This document shows, one piece after another, positions 38,671-45,935 of a stretch of DNA of 64,000 nt. Origin of the DNA: Corallincola platygyrae (GTDB lineage Bacteria; Pseudomonadota; Gammaproteobacteria; Enterobacterales; Neiellaceae); contig NZ_BAABLI010000031.1 in the NCBI RefSeq assembly GCF_039544265.1, positions 1 through 64,000 of the forward strand, given 5' to 3'. Numbering within the stretch: the first letter of the stretch is position 1; each line of letters opens with the position of its first letter. A program made the translations under genes and the position numbers. Under the pieces are notes generated by a model, which did not search any database, was not told the DNA's origin, and was given only the letters and a program-made list of their open reading frames with translations.

Positions 38671-40008
38671 TTAACCCCGGTCAAACCGCAGCGCCTCGCC
38701 AATCGGTGCACTTTGCAAAGGCTGCTCGCCATCGTAAACCACTTGGCCATTCACTAACGTGGCAACAACCCTGGCACTAAACGTCACGCCATTAAACGGC
38801 GTCCACTGGCATTTATAATAGGTATTGTCGTGAGTCACAGGCGTGGTCTGATTTGGATCCACCAGCACCAGATCGGCGTAGTAACCCTCACGAATAAAAC
38901 CACGTTCAGCCACCCGATAGCGTAATGCAGGGTTATGAGCCACTTTCTCAACCACTTGGGCAACGGTTAGTTCCTGCCGTTTCACTTGGTCAAACAAAGT
39001 TAGCAACGCGTGTTGCACCAATGGCAGACCCGCAGGTGCAGATAGATAGGGCTGCCCTTTCTCTTCCCAGGTATGAGGCGCGTGGTCGGTGGCAATAATA
39101 TCAATACGCTGATCCCTCAGTGCCTGCAGTAATGCCACGCGGTCCTGCTCCCGCTTAATTGCAGGATTACATTTAATCTGATTGCCCAGTGCAGCATAGT
39201 CATCTTGTGAGAACCACAAGTGATGAACACACGCCTCAGCGGTGATCGACTTATTCTCTACCGGTCCTGCATCGAACAATGCCAGTTCTTTCGCCGTGGT
39301 GATATGTAATACGTTTAGCTGGGAGCCAAAGCGTTTTGCCAACGACACGGCCAACGATGAGGACTGATAACAGGCTTCGTCATCGCGCAACAAAGGATGT
39401 TGGTCGATAGTGAAGTCTTTACCAGGCAGCGCAAGTCTCTCTGTGTTTTTAGCGATCACAGGTCCGCTTTCACAGTGCGTGGCAATCAATACAGGAGACT
39501 CGCGGAATATCGCCTCAAGTATTGCAGGCTCTTCCACCAGCAGATCGCCGGTAGATGCGCCCATAAACACTTTTACGCCACATACACTGCTAGGGTCCAG
39601 CTGCTTAATCTGCTCCAGATTATCCGGTGAAGCCCCCAGGTAAAACGAATAGTTAGCCAAGGAAGATTGAGCAGCAATAGCATGTTTGGCAGCCAGCGCA
39701 TCCAAGGTAGTGGTGGATGGCTTAACGTTTGGCATCTCCATATAGCTGGTGATACCACCGGCAACCGCTGCTCGGGATTCTGTGGCAATGGTGCCTTTGT
39801 GCACGAGTCCTGGTTCACGAAAATGTACCTGGTCATCAATCATCCCAGGCATTAGCCAGGCGCCTTTCGCGTCGATGACCTGATCTGAATCTGCTACAGC
39901 GATGCTGGAGGCGACCTTATCAATCCGGTCGCCAACGATTTGCACATCGCCTTCAACGACCTTACCTTCATTAACAATGCGCGCGTTTTTTATGACTAGT
40001 GCTGACAT
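38671..40008 (-). CDS. pyrC: Dihydroorotase paralog with altered metal site (PyrC type)
   Basis: A 445-residue amidohydrolase of the class I dihydroorotase type, which cyclises carbamoyl aspartate to dihydroorotate in pyrimidine synthesis. Retained metal and catalytic positions are H62 (with R64), carbamylatable K146, H178 (ATHCESG), H235 (LHITTAKE) and D308 (ATDHAPH). The usual first His of the HxH motif is Gln (Q60, in DDQVHFREPG). From memory, this DDQVHFREPG form also occurs in a known PyrC branch. The start lies inside merC (13-base overlap), making it the last gene of a Zur-linked operon, so it may serve as the low-zinc dihydroorotase. The allantoinase or hydantoinase families are less likely alternatives. 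Confidence 0.82.
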   Translation of the reverse strand: MSALVIKNARIVNEGKVVEGDVQIVGDRIDKVASSIAVADSDQVIDAKGAWLMPGMIDDQVHFREPGLVHKGTIATESRAAVAGGITSYMEMPNVKPSTTTLDALAAKHAIAAQSSLANYSFYLGASPDNLEQIKQLDPSSVCGVKVFMGASTGDLLVEEPAILEAIFRESPVLIATHCESGPVIAKNTERLALPGKDFTIDQHPLLRDDEACYQSSSLAVSLAKRFGSQLNVLHITTAKELALFDAGPVENKSITAEACVHHLWFSQDDYAALGNQIKCNPAIKREQDRVALLQALRDQRIDIIATDHAPHTWEEKGQPYLSAPAGLPLVQHALLTLFDQVKRQELTVAQVVEKVAHNPALRYRVAERGFIREGYYADLVLVDPNQTTPVTHDNTYYKCQWTPFNGVTFSARVVATLVNGQVVYDGEQPLQSAPIGEALRFDRG

Positions 40009-40388
40009 TTATCCACCCGACAAAAACGAAAATTCTGAATATGGCCGTAGGCGACCATTGCTGACCCCAATAGGGTCATGCCCTTCTCTCCAAATTCTCC
40101 AAAAACGTCGTGCCCAATAACCAAGGCTAAGACCAGCGAAAGCAATCCTGCGGCGCCCCAACCAAGCACACGCCAATGACCATGCTTACGACAACCAAAC
40201 AGTAGCGCCAGCGCACTGGTAGGCAAAACGACGCCCACCAGGATCATATGAAATGACTCATCCGCAAACATGGTGCCCGCCATCGCTGGAATCATCGCTA
40301 TCGCCACCGGAAGCAAGGCGCAATGGATCGCACATAGCAATGAAACACCGATGGCGAATCTATCCAACGTTTGAGTTTTTACATTCAT
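39996..40388 (-). CDS. MerC-domain inner-membrane protein
   Basis: A 130-residue membrane protein with four predicted helices and the MerC-type metal motif C19-x2-H22-C23 (CAIHCALLP). MerC carries Hg(II) in mercury-resistance operons, but no mer genes are present here. In the middle of a zur operon it more probably moves or senses zinc, or another soft metal. It is 21 bases after zur and overlaps pyrC by 13 bases. Confidence 0.75.
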   Translation of the reverse strand: MNVKTQTLDRFAIGVSLLCAIHCALLPVAIAMIPAMAGTMFADESFHMILVGVVLPTSALALLFGCRKHGHWRVLGWGAAGLLSLVLALVIGHDVFGEFGEKGMTLLGSAMVAYGHIQNFRFCRVDKCQH

Positions 40389-40409
40389 TCTCTATTCCTT
40401 TTTGCTTGC

Positions 40410-40868
40410 TCAGTCGCCGGTCAGACAACTCTGGCAAACACAATTCAATTCCAACTGAGGTGAGGCTAAGTGATAACCGGCCGCCTCAATATTCCTTTGC
40501 AGCGATTCAACAACTGCCGCATCTGCACCGAGTTCTTTCACCTCACCACATCGCTGGCAAATCAAAAACTGCGGGATACCGTGTTTATGCTTACAACAGA
40601 TATGGGCACAGGCGACGTACTTATTTGCCAGCTGCAATTTGTGGATCAAGTGCTCCTGCTCCAGAAACTCAAGCATGCGATAAACCGACATGACAGGAAT
40701 CGTCTGCCCCTGCAGCTCCCGGCAGACGTCAGCGATCTCATAAGCTGAAAGCGCTTTATTCGAATGCAACAATGCCAAAAGCACTTGTTTGCGTTTATCA
40801 GTCAGGCGCGCACCAGCTTGCTTACACTGCTGCTCAGCGGCTGCCAGGACCTGCTCTGCCCTTCCCAT
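40410..40868 (-). CDS. zur: Fur-family zinc regulator Zur
   Basis: A 152-residue Fur-family repressor with the N-terminal winged helix (RLTDKRKQVL, YEIADVCREL, SVYRMLEFLEQ) and structural cysteine pairs CQRC and CQSC of the Zur/Fur zinc site, plus a Cys/His-rich CAHICCKHKHG stretch. Zur represses zinc-uptake genes when zinc is sufficient. It is second in the operon, five bases after zrgA, so it would be autoregulated through the palindrome upstream of zrgA. Confidence 0.87.
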   Translation of the reverse strand: MGRAEQVLAAAEQQCKQAGARLTDKRKQVLLALLHSNKALSAYEIADVCRELQGQTIPVMSVYRMLEFLEQEHLIHKLQLANKYVACAHICCKHKHGIPQFLICQRCGEVKELGADAAVVESLQRNIEAAGYHLASPQLELNCVCQSCLTGD

Positions 40869-40873
40869 ATCGG

Positions 40874-41614
40874 TTACCTTAATCTAAGCGTCTGCTGACC
40901 TTGTTTGAGTGTGGCGGCCCCTTGCTTACCATAGGCAACCCACTGCACATTCAAAGTTTCCATTGCCGGAAAAAATGACATCAGCTTGATATCCAGCGAC
41001 TGAACAGACGCTGCACTATCGCAAGTGAATTGATAGCTCACCGTGATATCTGCATGCTCGCCATGAGCTTCGTGATCATGACCGTCATGATCATGTTCTT
41101 CATGATCGTGTCCTTTGTGCTCATGTTCATCATGGGCATGCTCATCGTGAGAACCATGGGCGTGATCATCATGTTTGTGCTCGTCATGGTGATCATCGTG
41201 TTTATGACCGTCGTGCCCGTGGTCGTCATGGTCATGGTCATGGTCATGGTCATGGTCATGGTCATGGTCATGGTCAGCCAGCATCAATTGCTTAAGATCG
41301 CTTTGGTATTCAGAGAGTTGACAATCTGCGCCTTGAATAGTGAACAAAGCTCCGGCATCAGCCAGGTGCTTAGCCGCGTCTTCAACACGCTTAATCTGCG
41401 CTTCAGTGGTCGCGCGATGTTCAAAACCAACCAAATTATCGGCAGGTGATCTCAACTCAACCATCAGCTGGTTTTGATCGGCAATCAGGTCCATCGCAGC
41501 AATGCCGTGCACATGGGGCTGACTTGCCTGGGCAGCAGAAAAGACAACGGGTAACGTCATGGCTGCACCAATAACAGCAGCTAACCTGTGAGCACTTTTC
41601 TTAACTAAACACAT
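40874..41614 (-). CDS. zrgA: His-rich DUF2796 zinc-binding protein (ZrgA-like)
   Basis: A 246-residue periplasmic protein with a signal peptide (ending AAQA before SQPHVHG), a DUF2796-like N-terminal half and a very His/Asp-rich central region (eight HD units followed by mixed H/D/E/G/K runs). It is known in Vibrio as ZrgA, a Zur-regulated zinc protein. The frame opens at a TTG at 41650 and an ATG at 41629. I choose the ATG at 41614, which gives a normal signal peptide. The operon is zrgA-zur-merC-pyrC. Confidence 0.83.
   Translation of the reverse strand: MCLVKKSAHRLAAVIGAAMTLPVVFSAAQASQPHVHGIAAMDLIADQNQLMVELRSPADNLVGFEHRATTEAQIKRVEDAAKHLADAGALFTIQGADCQLSEYQSDLKQLMLADHDHDHDHDHDHDHDHDDHGHDGHKHDDHHDEHKHDDHAHGSHDEHAHDEHEHKGHDHEEHDHDGHDHEAHGEHADITVSYQFTCDSAASVQSLDIKLMSFFPAMETLNVQWVAYGKQGAATLKQGQQTLRLR
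41227..41274 (-). repeat. CATGGT hexanucleotide tandem repeat in zrgA
   Basis: Eight exact CATGGT units run from 41227 to 41274 and encode the His-Asp alternation on the minus strand. The six-base unit keeps the reading frame if the copy number changes. Confidence 0.95.
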
Positions 41615-41651
41615 AGTGACACTCGCCATATTAAAAGTATTCGCTGGCAAT

Positions 41652-41670
41652 AATGTTACAACATATCATT
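41652..41670. promoter_or_regulatory. Zur-box candidate upstream of zrgA
   Basis: AATGTTACAACATATCATT matches 15 of 18 defined positions of the consensus I recall for gammaproteobacterial Zur boxes (AATGTTATANTATAACATT). It lies 38 bases upstream of the chosen zrgA start, so repression of the zrgA-zur-merC-pyrC operon is likely. I aligned it by eye. Confidence 0.7.
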
Positions 41671-41711
41671 TGCTTATCAAGCGGAATAAAAGTGCCTAGA
41701 AGAGATATCAG

Positions 41712-42161
41712 TCATTCCCTGAGGTCCTTGGGCGAGCCCATCACCACATGGGTGCTGATTGTGGCCACCCCTGGGATCATACCCAGCACATCGGTATGAA
41801 ATGACTTATAGGCGGTCAAGTCGTTGGTCTCTACACGCAGCAGGTATTCGTAAGGACCGGTGACGTTGTGACATTCCAATACATCCGGTGATTGGATAAT
41901 TGCCTGCTCAAACGTTAACTGTGCTTCTTTGGTATGTTCCGACAACCCCACCGCCACATAAGCAGCAAAGCCTTTGCCCAACTTAAGTGAATTGAGTTTG
42001 GCGCGATAGCCTTTAATGACCCCTTCCCGCTCCAACTCCTGTACACGGCGTAAACAGGCGGAAGCCGACAAACCAATGCGTTCAGCCAGTTCGGCGTTGG
42101 TGATACGAGCGTCCCTGGTTAGCTCATGCAATATTCTGTCGTTATATCTGTCTTTCTTCAT
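41712..42161 (-). CDS. Lrp/AsnC-family transcriptional regulator
   Basis: A 149-residue Lrp-type protein with an N-terminal winged HTH (TRDARITNAELAERIGLSASACLRRVQELE) and a C-terminal RAM ligand-binding domain with VGLSEHTKEAQ and PDVLECHNVTGPYEYLLRVE. It is divergent from a LysE-type exporter gene, and such pairs are usually amino-acid-sensing regulator plus amino-acid exporter. A palindrome six bases upstream of its start is the likely operator. Confidence 0.9.
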   Translation of the reverse strand: MKKDRYNDRILHELTRDARITNAELAERIGLSASACLRRVQELEREGVIKGYRAKLNSLKLGKGFAAYVAVGLSEHTKEAQLTFEQAIIQSPDVLECHNVTGPYEYLLRVETNDLTAYKSFHTDVLGMIPGVATISTHVVMGSPKDLRE

Positions 42162-42166
42162 ATTTT

Positions 42167-42194
42167 ATTGCTTACAAAACTACATATAAGCAAT
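42167..42194. promoter_or_regulatory. Palindromic operator candidate between Lrp-type and LysE-type genes
   Basis: ATTGCTTA and TAAGCAAT form perfect eight-base arms separated by 12 bases. The site is in the divergent promoter region and is a likely binding site for the adjacent Lrp-family regulator. Confidence 0.6.
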
Positions 42195-42231
42195 TTTAGC
42201 AAAATAATTTCGCCAGTAACCGATTAAGCTA

Positions 42232-42254
42232 GCTCCCATTCAAAATATGGGAGC
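42232..42254 (+). promoter_or_regulatory. Hairpin that covers the LysE-type gene ribosome site
   Basis: GCTCCCAT, a seven-base loop and ATGGGAGC form a perfect stem. The right arm contains the GGGAG ribosome site (42249-42253) of the exporter gene. The stem could block initiation until opened. Confidence 0.6.
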
Positions 42255-42259
42255 CTTCA

Positions 42260-42853
42260 ATGACAATCGAAATTCTTGCCGCACTGAGCTTATTCGCTCT
42301 GGTTTCCTCTATCACACCCGGCCCCAACAATATGATGCTGCTGGCGTCTGGCGCCAACTATGGCCTGCTTCGCTCTCTGCCTCACATGCTGGGTGTCGCT
42401 ATCGGTTTTTCATTGATGCTGGTGATCGTTGGATTCGGCATTATGCAGTTGTTTGAGTTATACCCCACCAGCTATACACTGCTTCAGGTGGTGAGCATCA
42501 GCTATCTGCTCTACCTTGCCTTCAAGCTGGCAACAGCTGCGCCTATGTCGACTGATACTGCAAAATCCGGCCGCCCGATGACCTTTATCCAAGCGGTACT
42601 GTTTCAGTGGGTGAACCCAAAGGCCTGGACCATGGCGGTCACGGCCATCAGCATCTACGCGCCAAACCAGGACACCCGCGCCATCTTATTGGTCGCCCTG
42701 GTTTTTGGTGTGGTTAACCTACCTGCGATATTTACTTGGCTGATGATGGGCAAACAGATGCAACGCCTGTTGACCAAACAAAAACACCTGAAGGTATTTA
42801 ATGTCTCGATGGCACTGCTATTGGTGGGATCGCTGTATCCGATGCTGGGATGA
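42260..42853 (+). CDS. LysE/RhtB-family amino acid exporter
   Basis: A 197-residue membrane protein with six predicted helices and the N-terminal signature PGPNNMMLLASGANYGL of the LysE/RhtB family. It probably exports an amino acid or a related compound. GGGAG lies six bases before the ATG, inside a hairpin arm. The stop sits one base from the convergent orphan gene's stop, at a perfect GAGCTATATAGCTC palindrome (42852-42865). Confidence 0.9.
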   Translation: MTIEILAALSLFALVSSITPGPNNMMLLASGANYGLLRSLPHMLGVAIGFSLMLVIVGFGIMQLFELYPTSYTLLQVVSISYLLYLAFKLATAAPMSTDTAKSGRPMTFIQAVLFQWVNPKAWTMAVTAISIYAPNQDTRAILLVALVFGVVNLPAIFTWLMMGKQMQRLLTKQKHLKVFNVSMALLLVGSLYPMLG

Positions 42854-42854
42854 G

Positions 42855-43157
42855 CTATATAGCTCCATCGATAATGCGTTTTTCTTCATCATTTGTGCAG
42901 TAAGTGGACAAGACCGCTCTAGAAGTGTCGCCTGGTTCACTTTCGCCAAGCAGACACATGCGAGCAATACAGCACTTTAATGGAGTAGGCAGCTTTACGT
43001 ATGGCTCATTCCAAATCGAGTCTAAAACTTCACTTAGCTCAGTAATTCTAGCCGTCGTTATTCTCCATAGGCAGTCATCATATGCACGAAAATAACGCTC
43101 ATCATTAGCGAGATCTAGCTTTAAAAGGTCATCTAAACCAGACTTTAACCAACTCAT
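42855..43157 (-). CDS. Hypothetical 100-residue protein
   Basis: A 100-residue predicted soluble protein that I do not recognise. It has Trp/Leu-rich helical sections and four cysteines, but no signal peptide, HTH or metal motif. The GGGGAG upstream is 13 bases from the ATG, so the start is uncertain. It sits at the edge of the structured non-coding stretch and convergent to the LysE-type gene. Confidence 0.5.
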   Translation of the reverse strand: MSWLKSGLDDLLKLDLANDERYFRAYDDCLWRITTARITELSEVLDSIWNEPYVKLPTPLKCCIARMCLLGESEPGDTSRAVLSTYCTNDEEKRIIDGAI

Positions 43158-43331
43158 AAAATGTCGATACTCCCCGGAGTTTATTTAAGCTAAACGTACT
43201 TCGTTTCGGTTTTGTTTGTCCATCTCTGACAAAGCATATAAACAGTTATGTAAAGCTGTTCGGTTTGTCGCTGAAGTTGACACCGACAACTCCCCTTCTA
43301 TGTGCCTGGAGCGAAGCCAAGTGTCTGCGTA

Positions 43332-43355
43332 ATGATGGGCAAGGATGCCCATCAT
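43332..43355. repeat. Perfect ten-base inverted repeat
   Basis: ATGATGGGCA (43332-43341), loop AGGA, TGCCCATCAT (43346-43355). It is one of several stems at the left of the non-coding stretch. Confidence 0.9.
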
Positions 43356-43356
43356 A

Positions 43357-43386
43357 GGCTCGTTAAACAGGGAGGTTTATCGAGCC
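43357..43386. repeat. Twelve-base inverted repeat with one mismatch
   Basis: GGCTCGTTAAAC (43357-43368), a six-base loop, and GTTTATCGAGCC (43375-43386) pair with one mismatch. It lies directly left of the three-way-junction element. Confidence 0.85.
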
Positions 43387-43394
43387 GTTAGCGC

Positions 43395-43660
43395 AGGGTC
43401 TGGTGAACTTTAGCGGGTGTTTTTTGCAGCAAACAGTTGGGGATTTAGGCAAGGCAGAGGTAGCGAAGTTGAGTGGATCTCAATAAGCTGCCGATAACGT
43501 AGAATAAATCCCCAACTGATGCTGCCCGAAGGGTTCGTCGAAACGCACTTTCGCTGTGTCATTCGTTACTTGCTTAGCTCACTAAGCTACGCAACTCATT
43601 TCTTGCTCAATTGCGCGTTTCGTTCGAACAAAACTCATCCGCCAAAGGCCACCAGACCCT
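43395..43660. repeat. Three-way-junction structured element
   Basis: Outer stem P1 pairs 43395-43405 with 43650-43660 (11 perfect) and 43408-43419 with 43636-43647 (10 pairs, one wobble, one mismatch). Inside it are stem P2 (43434-43447 with 43505-43518, 14 perfect, plus GCAGC at 43426-43430 and GCTGC at 43521-43525) and stem P3 (43533-43546 with 43615-43629). Further small stems nest in each arm: GGCAG/CTGCC, TTGAG/CTCAA and GCTTAG/CTAAGC. It could be a structured RNA or a mobile intergenic repeat. Confidence 0.75.
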
Positions 43661-43724
43661 ATGCCAGCGAGAGCGAAGGACAAGCACATAGTTGGGGCGC
43701 CTTCTTTGTTGGTCGAGAATGGTT

Positions 43725-43756
43725 GTTAGGGAGCGAACGCGCATTCGCTCCCTAAC
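43725..43756. repeat. Perfect 13-base inverted repeat
   Basis: GTTAGGGAGCGAA (43725-43737), loop CGCGCA and TTCGCTCCCTAAC (43744-43756). It lacks a T-tract and does not look like a terminator. Confidence 0.9.
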
Positions 43757-43852
43757 TTGGGCGCAGAGACCAAATTCAGTAAAAGAAAATGAGCGAATTG
43801 CGCCCGAAAAATCTCACTCAAATTTGGAAAATACCTTCCCAACCCAAGACAC

Positions 43853-43877
43853 AAAAAAAGCCCCAGACAGGGGCTTC
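43853..43877 (-). terminator. Rho-independent terminator after ssb
   Basis: AAGCCCC, loop AGACA and GGGGCTT, with an A-tract at 43853-43859 that becomes a T-tract on the minus strand. It lies 30 bases past the ssb stop. Confidence 0.88.
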
Positions 43878-43906
43878 TTCAACGATAACAACCAAATTCC
43901 AAAATC

Positions 43907-44521
43907 TTAAAACGGAATATCGTCATCAAAATCCAGTGGCGGCTCGTTACCCATTGGCGCTTGTTGCGCAGGCTGCTGCGCTGGCGCGCCAGCAGGCTTT
44001 TGCGGAGCGAAACCTTGTTGCTGTTGAGCAGGTTGCTGCATCGGCTGTTGTGCTGGCTGAGCGGCAGGCTGCTGTGCCGGCGCTTGAGGCTGGAAGCCAC
44101 CCGCTTGCCGCTGTGGTTGGAAACCACCCTGCTGCTGTTGTGGTTGGAAGCCACCGCCTTGACCCCCCTGGCCACCCGCGCCGCGGCTGTCCAGCATCTG
44201 CATTTCGTTGGCGATGATCTCTGTGGTGTAGCGATCCTGGCCTTGCTGATCCTGCCATTTGCGGGTCTGCAGACGGCCTTCGATATAAACTTTTGAACCT
44301 TTACGCAGATATTCACCTGCGATCTCGGCCAAGCGACGATACATGGTCACACGATGCCACTCAGTCTGTTCTTTCTGTTCGCCGGTCTGCTTGTCTTTCC
44401 AGGTTTCACTGGTTGCCACGGTAAAATTGGCGACGGCTGCGCCATTTGGCATATAGCGAACTTCGGGGTCTTGCCCCAGGTTTCCGACCAATATGACTTT
44501 GTTTACGCCTCTGCTGGCCAT
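43907..44521 (-). CDS. ssb: Single-stranded DNA-binding protein
   Basis: A 204-residue SSB with an OB-fold DNA-binding domain (residues 1-110: NKVILVGNLGQDPEVRY), a Gln/Pro/Gly/Ala-rich linker and the acidic tip DFDDDIPF, which binds RecQ, PriA, exonuclease I and others. The linker is long and Gln-rich. It is downstream of the MFS gene and, as in Pseudomonas, in the ssb-MFS-uvrA neighbourhood. Confidence 0.97.
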   Translation of the reverse strand: MASRGVNKVILVGNLGQDPEVRYMPNGAAVANFTVATSETWKDKQTGEQKEQTEWHRVTMYRRLAEIAGEYLRKGSKVYIEGRLQTRKWQDQQGQDRYTTEIIANEMQMLDSRGAGGQGGQGGGFQPQQQQGGFQPQRQAGGFQPQAPAQQPAAQPAQQPMQQPAQQQQGFAPQKPAGAPAQQPAQQAPMGNEPPLDFDDDIPF

Positions 44522-44564
44522 GCCATGCTCTCCACTATTTCGCTTATCTTGTTTCTAAAATGAG

Positions 44565-45935
44565 TTAACTCTGGCGACCAGCCACGACGGCCTTTGCTGT
44601 CGCCAGTTCAAATGTTTCGTCCACCTTAAGGTAGGTGAGTCCCTCGCCAGCCACGACCGTGACCTCTTTTACACCTGGCAACTGTTGCAGCTGCTCCATT
44701 AACCAGGTTGGCGAAGGGATACCTTGCTCATCTTCAGGCAGGTTCAGAGTAACACTTCGATAACGCCCTGCTTCCTGCATGCCCCAGGCAGCAATCCCCC
44801 ATAATACCACTATGAACGCTGCAGCCCAGAAAAGGATTTGAACGCTGTACCACTGCACCAGCACACCGCCCAGTACGCCGCCTAAAAAGGCGCCGAAAAA
44901 CTGGCTGCTGGCATAAATCCCCATCGCACTGCCCTTTGCTCCCGCAGGCGCAAAACGCGCGATCAGGGTGGGAAGGGTCGCTTCAAGGTAATTAAAACCG
45001 GTAAAGAATACTATTATTCCGGTCACGAGTAGCCAGTTAGTTGGCGCAAACGCGAACAGGATCAAACTGGCGATCAGAAGAAGCTGGGCGAATCTCACAC
45101 CACCCCGACTATTTCGCTTTTTGCCGGTGACAATCAACACAGGGATCATCAGCACGAACGACAACAATAATGTCGGCAAGTAAACATGCCAGTGACTAGG
45201 GGCCTCATACCCCGCTCGGATAAGCTCTCCCGGTAAGCCAACAAACATAGCCGTCATCACCAGGTGCAGCGCAAAGATACCGATATTGAGACGACTCAGC
45301 TGCGGGTCTGATGCCATCTGCTTTAACCTAGATGGGATAGGCGCCACATCGCCCTTTGGTGCACTTGAAACAGTGTTGGGTACAGCACGCCACACCAACA
45401 GGCAAGAGACAATCGCCAGCCCCGACGTTAGCCAGAACAACCCCGGCAGATGCAGTTTAGGAGCGAGCACTGGCCCCGCCACCAAGGCAACGGCAAAGCT
45501 GATACCGATAAACATGCCGATCAACGCCATCACTTTAGGGCGATTTTCATCTCGGGTCAGATCTGCTGCCAGCGCCAATACCACACTGGAAATCGCCCCC
45601 ATACCCTGAAGTGCGCGACCAATCGTCACACCGTATACGGAATCACTCAGCGCCGATACCACACTGCCGATAAAGAACAGCAATAAACCAAAGTAGATAA
45701 TTGGCTTACGTCCGAACCTGTCTGATGCCAGTCCCATGGGGATCTGAAACAACGCCTGAGTCAGGCCATAAGCACCAATCGCTAATCCCACCCAAAGTGG
45801 CGCATAACCGTCCAGCTCACTGCCATAAAGTGCAAATACCGGCATGATCATAAACAGGCCAAGCATGCGCGCGGCAAATACGGTTGCCAGCGAATAGGCG
45901 GTTTTTGATTCAGTAGGTGAAAGTCCGAGAGCCAT
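44565..45935 (-). CDS. MFS transporter with C-terminal cytoplasmic extension
   Basis: A 456-residue major facilitator with 12 predicted helices, the loop-2/3 motif GLASDRFGRKP, and a soluble tail of about 65 residues after the last helix (from about LPEDEQGIPSP). An MFS gene in this position is the norm beside ssb in Pseudomonas. The substrate is unknown, and DHA1-type drug or sugar export is possible. Confidence 0.88.
   Translation of the reverse strand: MALGLSPTESKTAYSLATVFAARMLGLFMIMPVFALYGSELDGYAPLWVGLAIGAYGLTQALFQIPMGLASDRFGRKPIIYFGLLLFFIGSVVSALSDSVYGVTIGRALQGMGAISSVVLALAADLTRDENRPKVMALIGMFIGISFAVALVAGPVLAPKLHLPGLFWLTSGLAIVSCLLVWRAVPNTVSSAPKGDVAPIPSRLKQMASDPQLSRLNIGIFALHLVMTAMFVGLPGELIRAGYEAPSHWHVYLPTLLLSFVLMIPVLIVTGKKRNSRGGVRFAQLLLIASLILFAFAPTNWLLVTGIIVFFTGFNYLEATLPTLIARFAPAGAKGSAMGIYASSQFFGAFLGGVLGGVLVQWYSVQILFWAAAFIVVLWGIAAWGMQEAGRYRSVTLNLPEDEQGIPSPTWLMEQLQQLPGVKEVTVVAGEGLTYLKVDETFELATAKAVVAGRQS

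Larger units (their letters stand above)
43158..43906. other. 749-bp non-coding stretch with many inverted repeats
   Basis: There is no convincing gene here. The stretch carries small stems at 43332-43355 and 43357-43386, a large three-way-junction structure (43395-43660), a 13-base perfect hairpin at 43725-43756 and the ssb terminator. Short reading frames (for example 43519-43755) run through the repeats and look spurious. Confidence 0.75.

Noticed and set aside
39996..40388. A mercury-resistance operon
   Set aside because: Only a MerC-domain gene is present. merA, merR, merT and merP are absent, and the neighbours are zinc genes.
41030..41449. A 139-codon plus-strand frame opposite zrgA
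   Set aside because: It is a low-complexity Met/Val run produced by the CATGGT repeat and His-codon bias on the other strand.
43519..43755. A 78-codon open frame in the non-coding stretch
   Set aside because: It reads through the inverted repeats of the structured element, with no ribosome site or recognisable domain, so it looks spurious.
43387..43756. An integron attC site
   Set aside because: GTTAGGG/CCCTAAC does not satisfy the RYYYAAC...GTTRRRY pattern, the orientation is reversed, and there is no integrase gene in the window.
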